NCBI RefSeq assembly: GCF_954871325.1
Contig: NC_088776.1
Location: forward strand, 18,290,052-18,354,051
DNA length: 64,000 bases
Reading direction: 5' to 3'
DNA from: Gordionus sp. m RMFG-2023
Taxonomy: Eukaryota > Nematomorpha > Gordioida > Chordodea > Parachordodidae
Shown: positions 57,193 through 64,000 of the stretch, one piece after another
How the letters are laid out: every line of letters begins with the position of its first letter
Position numbering within the stretch: the first letter of the stretch is position 1
The notes under the pieces: generated by a model
What the model was told of the DNA's origin: nothing
Seen by the model: the letters and a program-made list of their open reading frames with translations, nothing else
Databases searched by the model: none
Position numbers and translations under genes: made by a program

Positions 57193-59615
57193 ATATGTCG
57201 TATTGGGATATGGAATCATGTGGGATTCGAAATCCCAACGTGGGAATTCAAGATCTTAAATCCCCACGTTTTATTCCATATCTTTTTTTAAAAATATTTA
57301 AAAAATATTCCGAATCCCCATGAAAAAAATAATAAATATAATTACTTTTTCTTTTCTTTTTTTTGCGGCTGGCACCATATAATTAAAAGGCCAAAATAAG
57401 GGATTTTAAAAGAGAATTTAAAAAAAAGTAAATAGTATTAAATTAAGGCATATAATGAATGAAAAGGGATGAGGTTAAGACTTTTTTGTTTTAAAAAATA
57501 TATTTATAAAATATCTGAATTATTGCAACAATTATTCAATGCATAAGCAGTGACCCGAACCGTTATTTATAACGGTTCAGTTTGGTTATGGTTCAGTATG
57601 TAAAAAATTTTAATGGTTACGGTTCTTGAGAAGAAATTTATAAAGGTTCGGTTCAGCTAATTATAAAGGTTTATAAAGGTTCATTACGGTTATAAATTTT
57701 TATTTTATTGAAGCAACATCATCTTCTAATTTATTTTTATTATAAGCATCTATGAATTATATATATAAAAAAATATATAAGATTCAAAATAACTCATTTT
57801 TAAATATATTATTTGAACTTATAAATAATATATTTTCAAGTATAAATGGATTCCTTTTTGTTCGTTGTGACGATAACACAAATTTTAGCCCCGAAAAAGC
57901 CCTTTATACAGAAACATATGTTGCGGGAACAGCCAATACTATAAGAGCACGTTTATAAAAAAAAATGATAAAACACTAAAATATTAAAACAACTATAGAA
58001 AAATATGTAAAAATATATAAAATTACTGAATAAAAATATATATTAATAGCATCGAAGGCTCTAAAAAGAACTTAATTTAATAATGAAAATAAGTATAATT
58101 GTGTTTAAAAATTTCCAATTGAAGTTTTTGTTTAAGAAATAAGGATTCGCAATTTTCGTTTGTTATGCTAAAAAAATTTCGTGATAAAGTTTTTTAAAAA
58201 ATATGTAGACTGTGAAAAATTGCCGTTAGTTGAAATGACTATTGGCGAAATATAAAGTTATTTAATTTTGAATATTTATTAATTTTTTTATTTTCCCCAC
58301 AAGTAAGAGGGTTTGTATTAATTGAAAAGGATGATACGCAGATTGCATCTCAAATAAGGGATTTCCCATTGGACCAGGGGGTGCAAGTTAAGCCATCGGA
58401 TCTGATTTTTTTTTATAATTATACCAATATCAATATTATCAAAATAAAATTTAAAACAAATAAAACAAATAACAATTGCAATATTTTGAAGTTTTGGAAG
58501 CAGGAAAATTTATTTCCTTTTTTGAGAAAATTAGAGAGTAAAATCTTGTCAGCCCTGGCAAATTCGGCTTCTAGTGAAAGGTTATTTTCTGTAGCCAATC
58601 GCCTATTAGAGGAAAGGCGTTAATTGAAATTTTAAAAATAGACATTCTTCTTTTTCTAAGTAAAAATTTGGATTTATAATATGTATTTATTTTTTGTTAT
58701 TATGGATTATGGAATTAAAGAAATAAATAGAATAAATTCAAAAAAGTGTAAAAAATTATAGTATTAAAATTTAGAAAAATTTAAAAACACCGTTGAATTT
58801 TCGGACGTGAATCAAAATATTGTTAGTGGTAAGCGTGAATGGGCGTGATTATTGCCACCGTGAGGGGGCGGGCCGTGAATAAAAAATTAGGCCCGCACCT
58901 CTTTTCGCTTTCTTTTCCTCTAATTTGTCTAAATTATTAATTTAAAAATAATATTTATTTTTTACATTTAATTTATATTAAAACCATTTTTTCGAGTATT
59001 TAATGATTTAAAGCATAAAAGTAATACATATTAAATATCTCTAAAAAATAAAATTTTCTGGTGCCAGCCAGGTGGCAAAAAATATAATTTAATTGTTTTT
59101 TTAAAAAAAGATTCCAAATCCCCTTAAATATTTTTTTTTTTAAATTTATTTTTGTTATAAATATCTGAACCATAACCGAACCGATATAATTATTTTTTGA
59201 AGGAGTAAAAAGAACCTTTATAAAAAACGGTTAAACCGGTTCAGTTTTTATATTTTAGAAATGGAAATAATTTGAATATCCAGAATTATATAAACGTGCT
59301 CTTATAGTACTGTACTGGATTTTAATATTTTTTATAACAAAAATGTCTTAAACTCATCCCTTTTCATTTATTATATGCCTTAATTTATTATTATTTTTTT
59401 TTTATTCTCTTTTTAAATCCCTTATTTTGGCCTTTTAATTATATGGTGCCAGCCGCAAAAAAGAGAAGAAAAAGTAATTATATTTATTTTATTTTTTCAT
59501 GGGGATTCGGAATATTTAAAAAAAAAGATCCCGAATAAAACGTGGGGATTTAAGATCTTGAATCCCCACGTTGGGATTCCGAATCCCACATGATTCCATA
59601 TCCCAATACGACATA
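57193..59615. mobile_element. Element with about 230-bp inverted terminal repeats
   Basis: Left: atatgtcgtattgggatatg, then atgtgggattcg, accccacgtt-type words and ggctggcaccatataattaa. The same order in reverse complement fills 59,385-59,615. Next to the arms lie GGTTCGGTT-type repeats (57,555-57,690 and 59,165-59,240), probably from another nested hAT MITE. Old scraps of the same family are at 8.8-9.2 kb. The superfamily is unknown. Confidence 0.65.
58430..58890 (+). mobile_element. hAT transposase 3' end, best-preserved copy of its family
   Basis: The open stretch reads NKTNNNCNILKFWKQENLFP, then KLESKILSALANSASS, then ERLFSVANRLLEERR and a stop at 58,623. This is the hAT dimerisation domain. 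The 3' tail (gagggggcgggccgtgaat, then ggcccgcacctc at about 58,886) matches the tail of the 2.6-kb copy. The N-terminal three quarters of the transposase is absent. Confidence 0.8.
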
Positions 59616-59899
59616 TATAATATTGATCGCTATTTAGAAATCTATTTATATATAATAGGTTTATATTTAAATTATAAATTATTATAGCAATATATTATTC
59701 ATAAACCATTGAAAAATGTAATAAAAAACACTCTAAATAATTATGCTTCACCCTCGTCCCCTATTAATGCCTAATCCCAGACCCCTTTATAATATTTTGA
59801 TGCAAATTGTTCCTGCCCCCCACCCCCTTTTGCTCATGTAGACGCCGCGATCAGGGCTAGGATATAAAATAAATAAGCTATTGTCGCCTAAAATTTTTC

Positions 59900-60140
59900 A
59901 GCATGGTCTATACACCGTCAGTTTTTTCAGGCAGCATCCATCTTGTTTTATCTCGCGAATGGGTCTATTTTTCAAAACGGTTCGATTAAGATTTTAGCTA
60001 AAATAATTTTATGTAAGCATCGAGATTTGGCAAATAGATGTCCAAACATTTCTGCAAGCTATTAAAATCTTCAGGCTTACATAATGTTATTTTGTTTATA
60101 ATCTTAATCGACCCGAATCGGGCTTTTTAACAACACTAAA
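59900..60140. mobile_element. AGTGTTGTTA-family MITE, diverged copy
   Basis: Contains the pair gattaagattttagc / ataatcttaatcga and ends in taacaacact. The interior (atagatgtccaaacatttctg) matches the 9.9-kb copy. Confidence 0.6.
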
Positions 60141-60397
60141 GTCTAATTCATAAAATATTATATAGTTTCAATTTATTTTTTATTTTTCTGAGCTTTAAAT
60201 TCATTATTTTCTAAATATTAATTTATAACATAAATAATATATATTTTTATACACCCTGTATAAATTAATATAAAGGGAGTAACTAAAACGAAACATTCCC
60301 ATGGTGTCAATTTGAGTTAGGACATTAACTATTTTATATTTTTGTAAAATTACAAATTTGTTTTACTTTCAAAATTATTATTTATATATTAGGAATA

Positions 60398-63300
60398 TTA
60401 ATAATGCGTATTTTCGAGTTCATGATATCGTTTATCTTTCGAGAATCTCCATGCTATCAGATAACAAAACGTTGCCACTAGTTTAGAAAGTGTTAAAATG
60501 CCATGGATCACAAATCGTAATTTATCAGTGTCGTAAAATAAGCATGAACCTTGGCGGTAGCAAGAACTATGTTTCCAGACTAAGCATGTTTTATCTATTA
60601 AGGCGCCAGTTATCAGAGGGCCAGGAAGAAAAGCTAATAAATACATTTATTAGTAAATATATGTAATCTTTGAATTGGAATGATCTAATAACCCTCAAGT
60701 TATATTATTTCACCTATCATTAAGATCACCACGGAAAATCGCCCCTTAAATATTTTTCAAGATTTCATAAATACAATTTAAATCTAATAACAATTATCAC
60801 TCCTTCACCCCCCCCCCCCCCCCCCCATTCCCCTAACTCTTATTTCCAAAATATAAGTAAAACATGTCATTATAAACAATTTTTTAAAAATAAGAATTTA
60901 TAAAAATAATGACTAGATATGTAAAAATTTGAAGCGGGCCAAAAATCGGAAAAAATTTATCCCCTCTCCTTTACAAAAATCTTGGATATGCATCTGTATA
61001 TAAAAATTTATTATTATAAATAAAACAATCAGCTAGAATACAGGGTTTGCGCATATAAAAGAGAAACAGATGTAGAGCAACGCAAATTAAGATAGTTTTG
61101 CCACAAGGGAAAAAGACCAGAGGGATATATTTGAGAAAAGGTAGAAACGTATGGTAAATAAAAAACATAAAGGAACTTGGTAAAGCAGAATATGAGACAG
61201 AGAAGAATAGAGAGAATGAATCTGTGTGATAAAGGGATCTCTACAAATGAATGACATCATATTCTAAACTAGATAAAAAAAATATTAAAATACTTCAAAA
61301 TTTTAATTAAGGATTTTGATTTTAATAACTAATTATTATTATTAAATATTATAAAATATATTGGTCAAAGACAAATAATCATTAAAGACATGTTTGTTGA
61401 GAGTCAATATAATATCTAAAGCAAATTAAAAATGCCTTATTTTTTATACAAAATTTTATACCTATAAGACTCATTAAAAAGGAAGAGAATCCAAGTGCGA
61501 ATGGCTTTTCTTCTTTAGTAACACACCTAAGATAGATGAAATATATTATATAGACATATGTTTTTTTATAAAATTAAGTACTGTATATTTAAATGTTTCA
61601 TTGCTAACGTTTTCATGATAATTTTAAAGTAAGGCATCAAGATTCACCCCCTACTTCAAACTTATTTTTACTTCCTCTTAAAACATCCTAAAATATGTAT
61701 GGAGACGCCTCCCCCTCTCAGTCTCTTTAGACAAGACTGCCATACTCAAATTAGTTTAAAATTTTATAAGTATTATCAAACCTTAATTTGACCATTGTAA
61801 CGGCTACTATTGAAGGAGCTGCTAAGAAACTTCCAAATGCCATTATTATCAAATAAGGTATGAATTGACGGCAGCCTCTTTTGCATAGTCCTGGAGTAGC
61901 GGAAGAAGGATTAGACAAACTGCCATTTAAATTGTTAATTTGTTTCTCTAGACAGGAACAGTTTGTATACGCCTTTTGGAAAGAAGCATAAATATATAAA
62001 TATTTTACGGAACAATCTTGTATTTTTTAAAAATTATTGATCACTTACAAATCCTAAATTAGAGGTTTAAAAGATTTTGTAACTTTTTAAAATTTGATTA
62101 GATATGTGAGCTAAAAAAATGATCGCTATATCTACAAGGATATCTTTAATTAAGAAAAAAAGGACAACTGCCAACTTTTAAAGATTTTAATGTATAATTA
62201 AGTTATTAATTTTACTTTAATTTGTTTATCCCTAATGTAGCTTTCACAACCCGCAAAGCATGGATTGTAATATAAACGATTGTCGTTATTTCCGCACACA
62301 GGTTCGAAATATTGCAAATTGCAACTGCAATTTTTATTACAATCATTGGAAAAATTCCAGATTCTAAAAATGATCAATATATTTATTGCTGTCTAAAAAA
62401 ATACTATTTTAAAATCACTCATAATTATATCAGTCCTCTACATAAATATTTATTATTATCAAAAATGTCTCAATGAAATGATATTTATTTATTTAGATAT
62501 ACCTAGTTTCTTCTGATATGTACCCGGATAATCTAATTGGTTCGCATCTAAGATTCATCAAGATAATAGCCTTAATTGAAGTTATTAATAGACCAATGAT
62601 GGAAATAAGCAAGGCTCCTCTCAATTTTATATTCAATTTTTTCATTATATAACCACCTATCAATATACCAGTACTAGATGAAAACACTCCTAAGGCTCCT
62701 TTGTTATATTATAGAAATAATAACACTTTTGTTTTAAATAATTTATATAGATATGCTTGATGCTTTTGGGGCATCAGCCTCTTCACATATATCCTCAAAC
62801 AGATTTCGAAAATATTGAAATCATATAATGTAACTAAAAATAAATTTTACATAAAAATGGAATATTACACAAAAATCTTGTCATATAACAATTTATTTAT
62901 ATAAATTTATTATGATATTATATGTTGATATTAATTTACTGATCTAACAAAATGAGCATGTCACTCAATTAGCATTAAACTTTTTATAGTAATTTTGGCC
63001 TGATATAGACTAAATTAACATTTCTTCAATCCCCCTATACGGCATCTACGTAGAAGTTACGGGGATAAATCAATTCATTCACAATAATTTCAATTTTTGA
63101 AAATATATATTTAAATTTTTGTAAATAATAAAATATTCGAAACCTGCAATGATATTAGCCTGAGATGCGGATATAGCGAATTGTGATTCCATAAATTTGG
63201 GTAAAAATATCATATAACCAACTATAGAATAGATACTTATACATTCACCAATGGTCGTGATCATGTAAACTGGATTCTTTAGCAAATCATTCACTGCTTT

Positions 63301-63907
63301 TAAAATGCCTTTTTTAAATATATATACATATTTTATATAGTATCCATTGAAGGTTTAAATGCTTTAGATGAAAAAAAAGGTTTATCGGAGTTAGCTGCGC
63401 TTCATAAATAAAACTTTAAAAAAAAAATTGTATTATTAAATATTTTTCCATTCAATTAAAAGAATAATAAAGAAGTTAAAAGTTTAATTCTAACATCAAC
63501 CAAATATCCTATATCAAGTTATGAAATATGTCATAACTATATCAAACTTTATCAAATAAAAAAAACAATTATACTAGTAAATTTTTTAGTTTCTCGAACT
63601 TTAACCAATAATGTGTCACCATCACTTTTTTTGCTGAGATGAGTGTAAACTATGATTTTATTTCCATTAAGGCTCTCGAGTTTCTCTTTACGATCCAAAG
63701 AATTAATTCCTTGGCTTTTCATGTGCTTGGGATAAAACACGAGAGGAATCCCGATTACTATCTGAAGGCATATGATGAGACAAAAACCTAGCCACCATGC
63801 TCCTATCCATCTAGGGTCTCTTTTATCCAAGCCTGGGTCTTGAAAGTTAATTTTTTGATCGTATAAAAGATCATTAGTATATTCTTCCAACTTAACAAAT
63901 TTTATTC
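60398..63907 (-). CDS. Organic anion transporting polypeptide (OATP/SLCO), 3' half
   Basis: A sodium-independent plasma-membrane transporter of amphipathic anions, MFS-like. Exons on the minus strand: 63,575-about 63,907, 63,144-63,296, 62,503-62,689, 62,216-62,363, 61,782-61,972, 61,462-61,526, 60,398-60,633, all phase-consistent. The first exon has the family signature DPRWIGAWWLGF at helix 6. Next are LLKNPVYMITTIGE...FLPKFMESQF, GILIGGYIMKKL, the Cys-rich Kazal-like loop (CNKNCSCNLQYFEPVCGNN, YYNPCFAGCESY), YTNCSCLE, then EEKPFALGF and AFLPGPLITGALIDKTCLVW before the last helices. It stops at ENTHY. Exons for helices 1-5 must lie beyond the right edge. No disabling changes were seen in the exons present. 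Confidence 0.95.
60806..60826. repeat. Poly-C run, about 20 bases, in an OATP intron
   Basis: A long C homopolymer in an AT-rich setting, probably a decayed G-rich hAT end or slippage product. Confidence 0.8.
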
Positions 63908-64000
63908 TCATTCATTTTAGGGATCTCCCCTAAATTAAAGATTATTGTTATGGCGCACTATGCCAGTAAATAGTTACATATTGAAATGATATTTAAAATC

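Larger units (their letters stand above)
56886..59847. mobile_element. Nested composite, CAACGTTTACATGA-type outer ends
   Basis: The outer ends caacgtttacatgacagg (56,886) and the inverse of catgtagacgccg (59,847) match the ends at 38,803/40,076, and the DNA just inside the left end is also homologous. Inside is a second inverted-repeat element at 57,193-59,615, and inside that a hAT fragment. Confidence 0.6.

Noticed and set aside
57752-57958. 68-codon plus-strand frame ending in TANTIRARL
   Set aside because: Its end overlaps an inverted repeat (also at about 59,290); most likely non-coding transposon interior.
60971-61168. Hydrophobic minus-strand 65-codon frame inside an OATP intron
   Set aside because: It lies between exons already joined in phase, and OATP has no such segment there.

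Overview
This is a strongly AT-rich metazoan nuclear window. Animal origin is shown by an organic anion transporter (OATP/SLCO) gene with the family signature and Kazal-like domain, together with APC8/CDC23, ALG10 and a vezatin-like gene. All have spliceosomal introns, many only 43-55 bp long. Small introns, AT-rich spacers and heavy transposon load suggest a compact, divergent invertebrate; the species cannot be fixed from the window. All four host genes lie on the minus strand.

Layout. 1.7-14.7 kb: CDC23/APC8 (minus), ten exons found, with two introns swollen to about 5 and 6 kb by transposon remains (inverted hAT pair, Ty3 fossil, LINE pieces, a degenerate repeat array, and a hAT with a perfect 8-bp target duplication). 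14.8-22.7 kb: gene-poor, with a hAT nested inside a hAT (both with target duplications) and a 1.1-kb satellite. 22.8-34.7 kb: the most unusual region. An intron-bearing Ginger1-like DNA transposon (gypsy-type integrase plus OTU protease) is followed by an 8.2-kb unit bounded by CCGG on both sides. That unit holds a GC-rich reverse transcriptase element and a 4.5-kb near-perfect palindrome of an intronless Ginger integrase-OTU gene. 35.8-38.2 kb: vezatin-like gene. 38.8-46.0 kb: nested transposons, including a dead piggyBac transposase gene split by a fairly young Ty3/gypsy element with 5-bp target duplications. 46.5-48.8 kb: complete ALG10. 51-60 kb: a graveyard of hAT elements and GGCCCGG-rich MITEs, several nested. 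60.4-63.9 kb: the 3' half of an OATP gene that runs off the right edge.

The host genes are unrelated housekeeping or transport genes (cell-cycle ubiquitin ligase, N-glycan assembly, membrane adhesion, solute transport). There is no operon or shared pathway. What unifies the window is repeated insertion of DNA transposons, largely hAT, into one another and into introns. All calls were made by reading translations and motifs by eye; no database search was run.
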